Source of the DNA: Microcella alkaliphila
Lineage (GTDB): Bacteria; Actinomycetota; Actinomycetes; Actinomycetales; Microbacteriaceae
Direction of reading: 5' to 3'
Assembly: GCF_002355395.1 (NCBI RefSeq)
Contig: NZ_AP017315.1
Location: forward strand, 682,001 to 746,000
DNA length: 64,000 nt
The translations under genes were made by a program, and so were the position numbers. The notes below the pieces were generated by a model. The model was not told the DNA's origin, searched no databases, and worked only from the letters and a program-made list of their open reading frames with translations. Positions within the stretch are counted from its first letter, which is position 1. Each line of letters starts with the position of its first letter. Of this stretch, positions 23,001 through 30,660 are shown in pieces.

Positions 23001-23802
23001 GTCGCTCATGGTGATCACCGCGAGCGCGAAGCACGCCGCCCGCGTTCAGACCGCGGTGCTGCGGGCCATGCAGTCGCGCCCCGACCTGCACGACTTCTTC
23101 CTCGGCGACCGCGCCGAACCGTTCGTCGTGCTGACCATTGAGCAGGCGGTCGCCCAGTCGCGCGACCGGGTCATCTTCTCGATCGGGTTCGGGCGCACCC
23201 CGCACGGCCGCGTGCTGAGCGAGTTCGGAGCCCTCGGACGCCCGGGTGGGGACCGGCTGCTGGCCGTCGCGATGACCCGCGCGCGCCGGTTTGTGCGCAT
23301 CGTGTCGTGCATCCGCGCCGACGACCTCGACGACGACCGCATGGGCCCCGGCGCCCGCGCGCTCGCCGAGCTGCTCGCCGATACCGAGGCACGTCGCACT
23401 GCCGTCGACGTTCCCGACGACAGCGACCCCATGCTGATCGACCTGGCCCGCCGGCTGGAGGCGCGGGGCCTGCGCACGGCGCTCGGACACCGCGGCAAGC
23501 TGCGGCTGGTGGCGAGTCGCGGCGGTTACTGCATCGCGATCGACACCGACGCGTCGCTGGGCACGATGAGCCTGCGCGAGTCGCTGCGGCTGCGGCCCGA
23601 CCTGCTGCGCCGCCTCGGCTGGCACTACGCCCGCGTGCACGTGTTCGAACTGTTCTCGAACCCGGATGCGGTCGCCGAGCGCATCGTCCAGATGGCGCGC
23701 CCGGTCGCGGTACAGCCTCCGCCCGCTCCCGCGCCGCCCGCGCCGCCGTCGGCCGAGCGGCGGGCACAGGCCGCGCAGAGCGAGACGCAGCCGCTGTTCT
23801 GA
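20023..23802 (+). CDS. large SF1 helicase-like protein with degenerate Walker motifs
   Basis: 1259 residues. The layout follows DUF4011-type superfamily 1 helicases: an N-terminal domain with TWQRWRDELAALGGESPLLHF, an ATP-site core from about residue 290, a long helical insertion, and the C-terminal RecA-like half (QLSELLPTLSLTRSYRAGGED near 905-925, VAMTRARR near 1082). The P-loop reads TLPGTGATQT: Ala318 replaces the catalytic Lys of GxGKT. The Walker B strand reads VFVLDAGAV: Ala842 replaces the catalytic Glu of DEAS. The motif III region has GDPVTQTP in place of GDPKQLPP. ATP hydrolysis is therefore unlikely, and a structural or DNA-binding role is inferred. The GTG at 20023 is 6 nt after TAGGGT (leaderless). 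A short Pro-rich tail ends the protein. Confidence 0.75.
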   Translation: MWRADRYDDHELDDAPAAAPSVEPGALTIGDPTVKPMNVASETWQRWRDELAALGGESPLLHFDDERRGRIELGTSHPGGLARFIAGSPTLLSNLVRDDMALKAARVAAERIADKGLELSSVRGIDAIALGIGMVTWSHAGVDYRAPLLLRPLDLRRRGRDIELTLLDRLVLNPALARVLAQQFSLHLDEEAFVALADDGGTFKPNPPLDRLRGLTAHLDGFTITPRLVVSTFAEVGPALAADARDLAHPVLDAIAGNTSARWAVQESQTTVTPVPADQRPPETDLLLLDADAEQEDVIANVAAGNSIVVKTLPGTGATQTVVNALGTLIAQNKRVLVVSSRRAALSSIQRRFTDIGLSGVTVMPRTLRRDLIRAISRNEKAQKPRVADINEALVRLRGVLLDYREALGRPDPKLGISVYDCVTELSRLALLPAPPTTRARLERSAVETLAHNRAHAADVIVQAAKLGQFTYGPGDSPWYGATFSTGEEATRAQERARRLHTDLVPRLLDRAVALVATTPMRQFETLAELGTYLRLLTDLRDTLDKFQPAVFDRSLSELIAATAPRREGSTMPATTRRRLKALAKEYVRPGVHVSDLHDALTRIQQQRILWQRFAPVGITPTVPVGIADVAVAFQQVEQDLEALDVPLGHTTRETQLLNRRIDDLVTTLAGLAAESDVLANLQERTELMREMQPWGLTALLDDLAQRHVPHEQVAAELELAWWRSALDSLLQADRALLGADTAVLDRLESDFRLVDEAHAAGSAAMMAWQLSEAWSIGITDWPDEAAALRGSLKSGAITPAELQKHAPHLSRPLAPVWLSSPYDVHEISDDIPFDAVFVLDAGAVTIAEVAPAIRRGRQVVAIGDPVTQTPAAFSIAVTDRPAAADTSDVDARHSSSALVQLSELLPTLSLTRSYRAGGEDLAELVNRRFYAGRIDSLPWAGSFLGHPSIAVDYLDDGNGMPDDDTGTIESVDAEVDQVVTRVLEHATARPKESLMVITASAKHAARVQTAVLRAMQSRPDLHDFFLGDRAEPFVVLTIEQAVAQSRDRVIFSIGFGRTPHGRVLSEFGALGRPGGDRLLAVAMTRARRFVRIVSCIRADDLDDDRMGPGARALAELLADTEARRTAVDVPDDSDPMLIDLARRLEARGLRTALGHRGKLRLVASRGGYCIAIDTDASLGTMSLRESLRLRPDLLRRLGWHYARVHVFELFSNPDAVAERIVQMARPVAVQPPPAPAPPAPPSAERRAQAAQSETQPLF

Positions 23803-23822
23803 TCGCGCGTACCCTGGTGCGC

Positions 23823-24020
23823 GTGACCACGAACGACTCCGCGGATGCTCGGGGCGACGCCCCGCGCCCCCGTCGCGCCCGTCGGCGGGTCACCACCGCG
23901 GCCCCGCCCGGGTCTGACCCGGCGCCGGCCCGCGCGCCCCTCACCGCTGAGCCGGAGCGCCACGGTTCGGGCGAGAACGACGACCGGTTGCGGGCCGACA
24001 AGCCCCCGCACTACGCATGA
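23823..24020 (+). CDS. small conserved actinobacterial protein (65 aa)
   Basis: 65 residues, Arg/Pro-rich and probably disordered except for the C-terminal GENDDRLRADKPPHYA. A closely similar ending is found in a widespread small actinobacterial protein family as I remember it. The GTG at 23823 lies 7 nt after TACCCT and has no ribosome-binding site, consistent with leaderless translation. Its stop overlaps the ATG of the next gene (ATGA, 24017-24020), implying coupling. Function unknown. Confidence 0.6.
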   Translation: MTTNDSADARGDAPRPRRARRRVTTAAPPGSDPAPARAPLTAEPERHGSGENDDRLRADKPPHYA

Positions 24021-24463
24021 GCGACGTCGAGCGCCCCGCGCGCGGGGTCAGCGACCTCGGCGAGCTGCTGGCCACGATGCAGCCAGAGCTCGACCCCGAC
24101 GCCTGGGTGTTCGCCACCGCTGCCGAGCCGCTCGCCGGCGCCGAGGTCACCGTCGTCGAAGCAGAGGGGGTGACGTCGGTGCTGCGCAAGCACGACCTGC
24201 CGACGGCCGGCGACGCTCCCGCACGCCTGCGGGTGAGCCCGCCCTTCGCGCGCATCACCCTGCAAGTGCACTCCGACCTGGAGGCGGTGGGCCTCACGGC
24301 AGCGGTCGCGACGGCACTCGCGGCGGAGGGTATCCCGGCGAACGTGGTCGCGGGGTTCTTCCACGATCACATCTTCGTGCCCTGGCCACGAGCATCCGAT
24401 GCTCTGGCGAGTGTGCGCGCGCTTCAGCGAGACGCGGCGCGCCCGGGGGATGCTCGGGGCTAG
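24017..24463 (+). CDS. ACT-domain-like protein
   Basis: 148 residues. The central part (ARLRVSPPFARITLQVHSDLEAVGLTAAVATALAAEGIPANVVAGFFHDHIFVPW) fits the ACT-fold small-ligand-binding proteins found as stand-alone genes in many bacteria (DUF2241/ACT_7-like). Such proteins are thought to bind amino acids, but no ligand is known here. Translationally coupled to the 65-residue gene by an ATGA overlap. Its TAG stop overlaps that of the convergent mscL gene within a single CTAG, so the two genes share their 3' ends. Confidence 0.7.
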   Translation: MSDVERPARGVSDLGELLATMQPELDPDAWVFATAAEPLAGAEVTVVEAEGVTSVLRKHDLPTAGDAPARLRVSPPFARITLQVHSDLEAVGLTAAVATALAAEGIPANVVAGFFHDHIFVPWPRASDALASVRALQRDAARPGDARG

Positions 24464-24894
24464 CTCCCTGAGGATTGCCCGCGCTGGGCGGCCAGCAGGT
24501 CGCGGATCTCGGCGAGCAGCTCTGTCTCGGTGGGCGGCGCGTCTTCCGACACGGCGGGCTCGCCCGCCTTGCGGCGCTCTTCTGCACGGCGCTTCAGCGT
24601 GTTGATCGGCAACACGAGCGCGAAGTACACGACGGCCGCCACGATGAGGAAGTTCAGGATGGCCGCGAGTACGGCACCAAACACCAACTGTGCCTCGCCG
24701 CCCGTCGTGGTGGGGATCGCAATGACGAAGGCGGTCGACAACGACTCTGCGTTGAACAGAGCGCCGATCGCCGGGTTGATCACGGCGTCAACGATGGCTG
24801 TGACAACGGCGGTGAACGCCGCGCCGATGACAACCGCGACAGCAAGCTCGACGACGTTGCCGCGTAGGACGAACTCTTTGAAGCCCTTCAGCAT
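24460..24894 (-). CDS. mscL: large-conductance mechanosensitive channel
   Basis: 144 residues. It opens with the family's amphipathic N-terminal helix (LKGFKEFVLRGNVVELAVAVVIGAAF) and first membrane helix, followed by an extracellular loop, the second membrane helix (ILNFLIVAAVVYFALVLPINTL) and a charged C-terminal cytoplasmic helix. MscL forms a homopentameric pore that opens on hypo-osmotic stress. A purine-rich GGAG lies before the ATG at 24894. Length is in the family range. Monocistronic, convergent with the ACT-domain gene. Confidence 0.92.
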   Translation of the reverse strand: MLKGFKEFVLRGNVVELAVAVVIGAAFTAVVTAIVDAVINPAIGALFNAESLSTAFVIAIPTTTGGEAQLVFGAVLAAILNFLIVAAVVYFALVLPINTLKRRAEERRKAGEPAVSEDAPPTETELLAEIRDLLAAQRGQSSGS

Positions 24895-24939
24895 GGTGGC
24901 TCCTTCAGGGGAGGGGACGGGAGGTCGACCCTCCTGACC

Positions 24940-25242
24940 CTAGCTAGCGGCGGCCGCCGGCGCGGAAGTTTTCGACCCCGAGTCGGACGAGCTCGCCCCA
25001 CTCGACGATGAGCTGCCCGACGAGCCTGAGTCCGATGAACCAGGCCCCGACCCTTCACTCGCGCCCGCGCGGCTATCGGTGCGGTAGAAGCCCGACCCGT
25101 TGAAGGTCACGCCGGTCACCGAGAAGATCTTGCGCAGGCGACCCTGGCAGGCGGGGCACTCGGTGAGCGCGTCGTCGGTGAAGGCCTGCTGGACGTCAAA
25201 CGCGTTCGAGCAGGCGGTGCAACGGTAGGAGTAGGTGGGCAT
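24940..25242 (-). CDS. FmdB-type zinc-ribbon regulatory-like protein
   Basis: 100 residues. The N-terminal half is a zinc ribbon: MPTYSYRCTAC, a second CPAC about 23 residues later, then KIFSVTGVTFNGSGFYRTD, the characteristic FmdB/CxxC_CxxC_SSSS continuation. The second half is a low-complexity Ser/Gly/Ala tail with no expected fold. The ATG at 25242 is the family start; upstream codons are read-through. Role unknown in actinomycetes, although the family was named after a formamidase operon regulator. Confidence 0.82.
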   Translation of the reverse strand: MPTYSYRCTACSNAFDVQQAFTDDALTECPACQGRLRKIFSVTGVTFNGSGFYRTDSRAGASEGSGPGSSDSGSSGSSSSSGASSSDSGSKTSAPAAAAS

Positions 25243-25277
25243 GGCGGTGGGTCCTCCGCCGTCAAGGATACGTGCGC

Positions 25278-25856
25278 TCAGAAGCGCCGAATGCCACCCG
25301 GGGTGACCACCCCGTCGACGGGCTGGTCGTGTGGTTCGTGGGGGAGCGCATCCACGATTTCGTCGTCGAAGAGCACGGCGAAGACGGGCGGGCGGTTGTC
25401 CATCGAGCCGAGCGTCTTGTCGAAGTAGCCGCGCCCCCAGCCCATCCGCATGCCTCCGGTGTCGCACGCTGCTGCGGGCACGAGCATGAGCCCGACCTCG
25501 TTCACCATGATCGGCGGCACAATTCCGCCGAGAGGCACGGGCATTCCGAGCACGTCTTCGCCTTCGTCGTCAGAGTCGTATGCCGCCCAATCGAGCAGCC
25601 CGTCATCGCGTGACACGGGAAGGAGTACGTCGACCCCGTTCTCGCGCGCCCAGGCGAGGTAGGCGCGGGTGTCGGGCTCGTCGGGCGTCGAGAGGTAGCA
25701 GGCGACGGTGCGTGCCCCCAGCGACTGGGTGAGCGCAATCAGCTGCGTCGTCAGGGATGCTGTGCTCGCCTCGCGCTCGGGCGCCGGCCGAATGCGCCGC
25801 CGCTCTCGCAATTCGGCGCGCAGCGCACGCTTGGCGCTGACCGGGTCGCTCGACAT
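25278..25856 (-). CDS. 5-formyltetrahydrofolate cyclo-ligase
   Basis: 192 residues. Converts 5-formyl-THF to 5,10-methenyl-THF with ATP, keeping the folate one-carbon pool available. Family landmarks: KRALRAELRERRR near the N-terminus (ATP-site Lys/Arg), YLSTPDEPDTR, then MLVPAAACDTGGMRMGWGRGYFDKTL, the substrate/Mg-binding block. The ATG at 25856 is preferred over 25865 because a TACGAT box on the minus strand ends 7 nt upstream, giving a leaderless start. It diverges from galU, whose own -10 box lies about 35 bp away. Confidence 0.9.
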   Translation of the reverse strand: MSSDPVSAKRALRAELRERRRIRPAPEREASTASLTTQLIALTQSLGARTVACYLSTPDEPDTRAYLAWARENGVDVLLPVSRDDGLLDWAAYDSDDEGEDVLGMPVPLGGIVPPIMVNEVGLMLVPAAACDTGGMRMGWGRGYFDKTLGSMDNRPPVFAVLFDDEIVDALPHEPHDQPVDGVVTPGGIRRF

Positions 25857-25912
25857 ACACAGCATCGTAGGCGCGCCCGCGCTCTGCCGGGGTGTCCCGA
25901 TACGCTGAGGTC

Positions 25913-26806
25913 ATGTCGCGACCGATCACGAAAGCCGTCATCCCCGCTGCAGGACTCGGAACCCGGTTCTTGCCGGCGACGAAGGCGATGCCGAAAGAGA
26001 TGCTGCCCGTCGTCGACAAGCCCGCGATCCAGTACGTGGTGGAGGAGGCCGTCACTGCCGGCCTCACCGACGTGCTCATGATCACGGGCCGCAACAAGTA
26101 CGCGCTTGAGAACCATTTCGATCGTGTCACCGAGCTCGAGGCGACGCTCAAGCGCAAGGGCGACGACGTGAAGCTCGAGAAGATCATGGAGTCGACGAAC
26201 CTGGCCGACATGCATTACGTGCGTCAAGGCGACCCGAAGGGTCTCGGCCACGCTGTGTTCCGGGCCCGGCAGCATGTCGGGAATGAACCCTTCGCGGTGC
26301 TGCTCGGCGACGACATCATCGACGAGCGCGACCCGTTGTTGCCGCGCATGATCGACGTCGCCACGAAGCGCAACGCGTCGGTTGTCGCGCTGTTGGAGGT
26401 CGACCCCGCCCAGGCGCACCTGTACGGTGTCGCGACGGTGGAGGCGACCGACACCGACGACGTCGTCAAGATCACCGACCTGGTCGAGAAGCCGGCGCCC
26501 GGCACCGCCCCGTCGAACCTCGCGATCATCGGACGCTACGTGCTGAAGCCCGAGATCTTCGGCGTGCTGGAGCGCACCGAACCGGGCAAGGGTGGCGAGA
26601 TTCAGCTCACCGACGCCATGCTCGAGCTCGCGCACGATGAGGCGAGCGGCGGTGTCTACGGGGTCGTGTTCCGCGGCCGCCGCTACGACACGGGCGACCG
26701 CCTCGACTACATCAAGGCCATCGTGCAGCTCGCCTCCGAGCGCGACGACCTCGGCCCCGACCTGCGTCGCTGGCTGACGGGCTTCGTCGCCGAGCTCGAG
26801 GACTAA
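25913..26806 (+). CDS. galU: UTP-glucose-1-phosphate uridylyltransferase
   Basis: 297 residues. Makes UDP-glucose for cell-wall glycans and exopolysaccharide. The nucleotidyltransferase signature KAVIPAAGLGTRFLPATKAMPKEMLPVVDKPAIQ (first 40 residues) is complete, followed by the catalytic region LLGDDIID, KPAPGTAPSNLAIIGRYVL and EIQLTDAM, the last being typical of GalU. The ATG at 25913 lies 6 nt after TACGCT with no ribosome-binding site. It is followed by an acetyltransferase and a membrane protein gene in the order commonly seen in actinobacteria. Length matches the family. Confidence 0.93.
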   Translation: MSRPITKAVIPAAGLGTRFLPATKAMPKEMLPVVDKPAIQYVVEEAVTAGLTDVLMITGRNKYALENHFDRVTELEATLKRKGDDVKLEKIMESTNLADMHYVRQGDPKGLGHAVFRARQHVGNEPFAVLLGDDIIDERDPLLPRMIDVATKRNASVVALLEVDPAQAHLYGVATVEATDTDDVVKITDLVEKPAPGTAPSNLAIIGRYVLKPEIFGVLERTEPGKGGEIQLTDAMLELAHDEASGGVYGVVFRGRRYDTGDRLDYIKAIVQLASERDDLGPDLRRWLTGFVAELED

Positions 26807-26815
26807 CAGGCCTTT

Positions 26816-27466
26816 ATGGCCGCCATTCCCACGCTGCGCGACGGCGCGACGCTGTTGCGTCCGATTCGGGCTCGGGATGCGCGCATCCTGGAACGCGAAC
26901 TGGTCGGCAACCGTGCGTGGTTGCGCCCGTGGGAGGCGACCAGCCCCAATCAGAACCTCGCCTGGGATACGAAGGGCAGCATCCGTGGCCTGTTGCAGCA
27001 GGCGCGCGCCGGCAGCGGTTTGCCGTTCGTCATCGAGTGTGACGGCGAGTTCGCCGGCCAGCTGAACGTCTCGCAGATGACGTACGGCTCGCTCGCGTCG
27101 GCGACGCTCGGCTACTGGGTTGCCGAGCGGTTCGCGGGGCGCGGGCTGACCCCGACCGCGGTGGCGCTCGCGACCGACCATCTGTTTTTCTCGGTGGGCC
27201 TGCACCGCATGGAGATCTGCATCCGACCCGAGAACGCGCCGTCGCTTCGCGTGGTCGAAAAGCTCGGGTTTCGCTACGAAGGGCTGCGGCGCCGGTTCAT
27301 CCACATCGACGGCGACTGGCGCGACCACTTCTGCTTTGCGCTGACCGTCGAGGAGGTTCCGGTGGGAGTGCTGCAGCGCTGGAAGCAGGGCCGCGTGCCC
27401 GAGCACGTCGCCGACGTGCCCGAGGTCGACCGCATCGCGGCGCGCCGAGGCTTGCGCCTGCCGTAG
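26816..27466 (+). CDS. GNAT acetyltransferase, RimJ/RimL-like
   Basis: 216 residues. GNAT-fold N-acetyltransferase: opening beta strand and helix TLLRPIRARDARILERELVGN, the acetyl-CoA site region LGYWVAERFAGRGLTPTAVAL (motif A), and the closing IRPENAPSLRVVEKLGFRYEGLRRRFIHIDGDWRDH, which is typical of ribosomal-protein alanine acetyltransferases. ATG at 26816, only 9 nt after the galU stop, so probably co-transcribed. Substrate not proven; proteins of this type in this gene order are usually annotated RimJ. Confidence 0.85.
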   Translation: MAAIPTLRDGATLLRPIRARDARILERELVGNRAWLRPWEATSPNQNLAWDTKGSIRGLLQQARAGSGLPFVIECDGEFAGQLNVSQMTYGSLASATLGYWVAERFAGRGLTPTAVALATDHLFFSVGLHRMEICIRPENAPSLRVVEKLGFRYEGLRRRFIHIDGDWRDHFCFALTVEEVPVGVLQRWKQGRVPEHVADVPEVDRIAARRGLRLP

Positions 27467-27484
27467 CGGCCCTAACCTCGTGCC

Positions 27485-28444
27485 ATGGCTGAGGGTTCGG
27501 GGGCCGGTACTGCCCTACTGATTGCGCTCGCAGCCGTGCTCTGGCTGTGGTACCTGATTCCGCTGTGGCGCCGGCGGCGCGAATATCTCGCGACCGAGCG
27601 CAACGCGATCCGCTTGCAGCAGACGCTGCGCATCATGGCGCAGACGACCGAGCTGCCCGAGCCGGTGCGCGCCGAGTTGACGGCGCGCGAGGCGGCGGCG
27701 CAGCAACGCTCGCTTGCCGCCCGTCAGCGCGAGGAGGCGGCGATCGCTCGCGCTCGTGAGGTCGCCGCGCAGCGCGCGCTGCGTGCCCGCTTGGCGGCGC
27801 AGGCCCCGGGCCTCGTCGCCGAAGTGGATGCTGCGCGCACCGGCCAGCGTCGGCTTCGCCGTTCGCGGGCGGTCACCACGCTCGTGACGTTCCTGTCCCT
27901 TGTCGGCATCGTCGTGTCGGCGGGCCTGGGTGCGTGGGCGTGGACCGCCTTCGCCTCGGTCGTCGTCATCAGCGGCGTCGTGCTGCTCGTCGGGCTCGCC
28001 CGGGCGGGCCGCCGCAAGTCGGCCGTCCTCGCCGGCACCGGCTCGCGAGCGGGAGCCGGCAGCGACTTCGTCGACCTCGCGCCGGCCACGGAGGGCCGCC
28101 GGGCCCCGCGCCAGTGGACTCCCGTCCCGCTGCCGAAGCCGCTCTACCTCGACACGGCCATCGACGTCGCCCCGCGCCCCGAGCTGCGTCGCAGCGCGAT
28201 CGACCACGCCGCGGTGCTCGCTGCCGCGGCGGCCGAGGCCGAGAAGGCGCAGCGGGAGGCGGCCGCGTCGGCCGCTGGGCCTGTGCCGGCAGCGCCTGCC
28301 GCGACCCCGGCCGCGGCTGCCGCAGCACCCGAGCCGGCCGCCGAGCAGCCGAGTCGCTTCGCAGCGATGGGCATGCTCGACGGGCTGCCAACGCGCGCTC
28401 CCGACCTCGACGAAGTCCTCGAGCGGCGCCGCGCCGCAGGCTAA
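27485..28444 (+). CDS. conserved actinobacterial membrane protein
   Basis: 319 residues. The N-terminal helix (LLIALAAVLWLWYLIPLWRRRREYLATERNAIRLQQTLRI) is a highly conserved actinobacterial pattern. A helical Arg/Ala-rich segment follows (about residues 55-125), then two further membrane segments (about 130-170), and an Ala/Pro-rich, probably disordered tail. The gene usually follows galU and the acetyltransferase gene, as here, but no function is established. The ATG at 27485 lies 6 nt after TAACCT, so the gene also has its own leaderless promoter. Confidence 0.68.
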   Translation: MAEGSGAGTALLIALAAVLWLWYLIPLWRRRREYLATERNAIRLQQTLRIMAQTTELPEPVRAELTAREAAAQQRSLAARQREEAAIARAREVAAQRALRARLAAQAPGLVAEVDAARTGQRRLRRSRAVTTLVTFLSLVGIVVSAGLGAWAWTAFASVVVISGVVLLVGLARAGRRKSAVLAGTGSRAGAGSDFVDLAPATEGRRAPRQWTPVPLPKPLYLDTAIDVAPRPELRRSAIDHAAVLAAAAAEAEKAQREAAASAAGPVPAAPAATPAAAAAAPEPAAEQPSRFAAMGMLDGLPTRAPDLDEVLERRRAAG

Positions 28445-28516
28445 CCGACGGCGATCTCGAGGGCCAGTCCGTGTGCATCCGGCCCGTTTCTCGGTGATAA
28501 GGTTGACGTCGTTCTA

Positions 28517-28592
28517 GGGCCTGTGGCGCAGTTGGTAGCGCGTCTCGTTCGCAATGAGAAGGTCAGGGGTTCGATTCCCCTCAGGTCCACCA
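28517..28592 (+). tRNA. tRNA-Ala (anticodon CGC), CCA encoded
   Basis: 76 nt that fold as a standard cloverleaf: 7-bp acceptor stem including G3.U70, the alanine identity pair; D stem GCGC/GCGC; anticodon stem TCTCG/TGAGA with loop TTCGCAA giving anticodon CGC; 5-nt variable loop; T stem AGGGG/CCCCT with loop TTCGATT; and an encoded 3' ACCA. It reads the codon GCG, which is common in this GC-rich genome. Confidence 0.96.
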
Positions 28593-28601
28593 GTTCGCGA
28601 A

Positions 28602-29426
28602 CTACATCTCTTCGTGGGTCTCCGGGTCGCCACCGAACAGGCGCCCGTCGGGCCGGCCGAGCGCGGTGATCGCCGACACCTCGGCGTCGCTCAGGGTGAA
28701 GCCCCCGAGCTCGAGGTTCTCGCGCTGCCGCTCCGGGTTGCCCGACTTCGGGATCGGCAGTGAGCCGATCTGCTGGTGCCAGCGCAAGATCACCTGGGCG
28801 GGCGTCACCCCGTGCGCCGCGGCCGCCGACGCGACCGGTGCCGACTCCTTTACGGGAGCAGCCTTGCCGAGCGGGCTCCAGGCCTCGGTGACGACGCCGT
28901 GCTCGGAGTGGAAGGCGCGCAGCTCCTCCTGCGGGAAGAACGGGTGAAGCTCGACCTGGTTGACCGACGGCATGACGCCGGTCTCCTCGGCGACGCGCGT
29001 CAGGTAGTCGGCCGTGAAGTTGGAGACGCCGATCGAGCGCACGCGGCCCTCCTCGCGCAGGCGCACCATCGCGCGCCACGCGTCGACGTACTTGTCGACG
29101 TTCGGGTTCGGCCAGTGGATCAGGTACAGGTCGAGCACGTCGAGTCCGAGCCGCTCCATCGAGCCGTCGAACGAGCGCAGCGTCTCGTCGTAACCGTGAT
29201 CGCGGCCCGGCACCTTTGTGGCGACGATGATCTCGTCGCGCGGAACGGGAGTTTCTGCGATGGCGCGACCCACAGCATCCTCGTTCTGGTAGTTCACGGC
29301 CGTGTCGATGAGGCGGTAGCCGAGCGAAAGGGCGCTCAGCACCGCGGCCGTTCCCTCCTCGCCGCGCAGCGGGTACGTGCCGAAGCCGATATCGGGCAGG
29401 GTCGTTCCGTCGTTCAATTCAGGCAT
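28602..29426 (-). CDS. aldo/keto reductase
   Basis: 274-residue NADPH-dependent oxidoreductase of the (alpha/beta)8 AKR superfamily, close to the AKR5/2,5-diketo-gluconate reductase group. Visible are the Asp-Tyr catalytic pair in LIDTAVNYQNE, the Lys in VATKVPG, the His in LYLIHWPNP, and the cofactor block IPKSGNPERQRENLE near the C-terminus. The ATG at 29426 follows TAGCGT by 6 nt on the minus strand (leaderless). Adjacent to the tRNA but unrelated. Natural substrate unknown; paralogous to 61139-61990. Confidence 0.9.
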   Translation of the reverse strand: MPELNDGTTLPDIGFGTYPLRGEEGTAAVLSALSLGYRLIDTAVNYQNEDAVGRAIAETPVPRDEIIVATKVPGRDHGYDETLRSFDGSMERLGLDVLDLYLIHWPNPNVDKYVDAWRAMVRLREEGRVRSIGVSNFTADYLTRVAEETGVMPSVNQVELHPFFPQEELRAFHSEHGVVTEAWSPLGKAAPVKESAPVASAAAAHGVTPAQVILRWHQQIGSLPIPKSGNPERQRENLELGGFTLSDAEVSAITALGRPDGRLFGGDPETHEEM

Positions 29427-29494
29427 GGATGCACGCTATCGCGCCCTCCTCCGGCCCTGTACAGGGTGCCCAGCCGGGCGTACCATCGGGGGCC

Positions 29495-29986
29495 ATGGAG
29501 ACCGACGAGGGTCCACGCGTCATCCGCCGCAGCGACGGAGACGTTACCGGCGAGCCGGGATCACTCGATCGCTTCATCGTCGAGAGCGCGGCGAGCGGGG
29601 GCCGAGTCGCCCTCGTCGAGCACACTCTGGCGCCGCGCGTGCTGGCAGCCCCGGTGCATCGGCATTCTCGCGAAGACGAGTACTCGGTGGTGCTCGCCGG
29701 CACGCTCGGTGTCATCGACGAGGGCGTCGAGGTGACCGCGACGGTCGGTGATGTCGTCGTGAAGCCACGAGGGCGCTGGCACACGTTCTGGAACGCCGGC
29801 GACGACGAGCTGCGCGTCCTCGAGATCATCGTGCCGGGCGGGCTCGAGCAGATGTTCCGGCTCTTGGCCGAGCCGGGCGGCGAGTACTCGCCGGAGACGC
29901 TTCCTGCCCTGGCGGCCGAATACGGTGCGGAGGTCGACTTCGAGGCGACGATGCCGCTCGTCGAGCGCCACGGGCTCGTCCTCTAG
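29495..29986 (+). CDS. cupin-domain protein
   Basis: 163 residues with one cupin barrel. Cupin motif 1 is recognisable as APVHRHSREDEYSVVLAGTLGV (metal-binding His, His and Glu) and motif 2 as VVKPRGRWHTFWNAGDD (His). Cupins of this size include small dioxygenases, isomerases and sensors; no specific activity can be assigned. The ATG at 29495 lies 8 nt after TACCAT. The gene is flanked by unrelated minus-strand genes. Confidence 0.78.
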   Translation: METDEGPRVIRRSDGDVTGEPGSLDRFIVESAASGGRVALVEHTLAPRVLAAPVHRHSREDEYSVVLAGTLGVIDEGVEVTATVGDVVVKPRGRWHTFWNAGDDELRVLEIIVPGGLEQMFRLLAEPGGEYSPETLPALAAEYGAEVDFEATMPLVERHGLVL

Positions 29987-29998
29987 GTGCCCGACCCG

Positions 29999-30568
29999 CT
30001 AGTCGCGGCGTGCGTACGACAGCTGCACGAAGCCGTTCTCGAACCGCTTCTCGTTGGTCAGGGTCAGGTCGAGGCGCACGCCGTCGGGAAAGATGGGCAG
30101 GCCGCCGCCGATGATCACCGGGCAGAGCATGACCTCGACGACGTCGACGAGGCCCAGGCGAAACGCGTCGGCGGCAAGCGTCGGCCCCTCAATCGTGAGG
30201 TCGCCCTCGGATTCCGTACGCAGTCGCTCGACGAGCTCTCGGCTCAGGGCGCGCTCCAGGCGCGTTCGGCTCGTGTCGACCCGATCGAGTGTTCGCGAGA
30301 AGACGACCTTCTCGGCCGCAGTCCACGCGGCGGCGAACTCCGCCGAGGCGGGCGAACCCTCGGCATACGTCGGGTCGGTCTCCCACCCGCGCATCGTTTC
30401 GTACATTCGCCGCCCGTACAGGAACGTGCTGACGCCCGCGAGGTCGGCAGTAAGTGAGGCGACCGCCTCCTCCGACGGAAACGCCCACGAGAAGTCGCCG
30501 TCCGCATCCGTCATATAGCCGTCCAGGGACGCGATGACCGAGTAGATGATGCGTGACGACTTCGCCAT
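29999..30568 (-). CDS. dihydrofolate reductase-like (RibD C-terminal domain) protein
   Basis: 189 residues of the RibD_C/DHFR-fold family: opening strand KSSRIIYSVIASLDGYMTDADGDFSW, the nucleotide-site region STFLYGRRMYETM, and LCPVIIGGGLPIF near the C-terminus. Actinomycetes carry many such stand-alone paralogues of unclear reaction; true folate or riboflavin function is doubtful. GAGGAGG upstream of the ATG at 30568 fixes the start. It diverges from the cyclase-like gene at 30661. Confidence 0.83.
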   Translation of the reverse strand: MAKSSRIIYSVIASLDGYMTDADGDFSWAFPSEEAVASLTADLAGVSTFLYGRRMYETMRGWETDPTYAEGSPASAEFAAAWTAAEKVVFSRTLDRVDTSRTRLERALSRELVERLRTESEGDLTIEGPTLAADAFRLGLVDVVEVMLCPVIIGGGLPIFPDGVRLDLTLTNEKRFENGFVQLSYARRD

Positions 30569-30660
30569 GGTGTGCCTCCTCGCGACGAACTTATTGTCGT
30601 CAGAGGGCACGGCGCTGTCGAGGGGTGGTCGGTGTCGGCGCACGCGAGTAGCCTCGCGCC

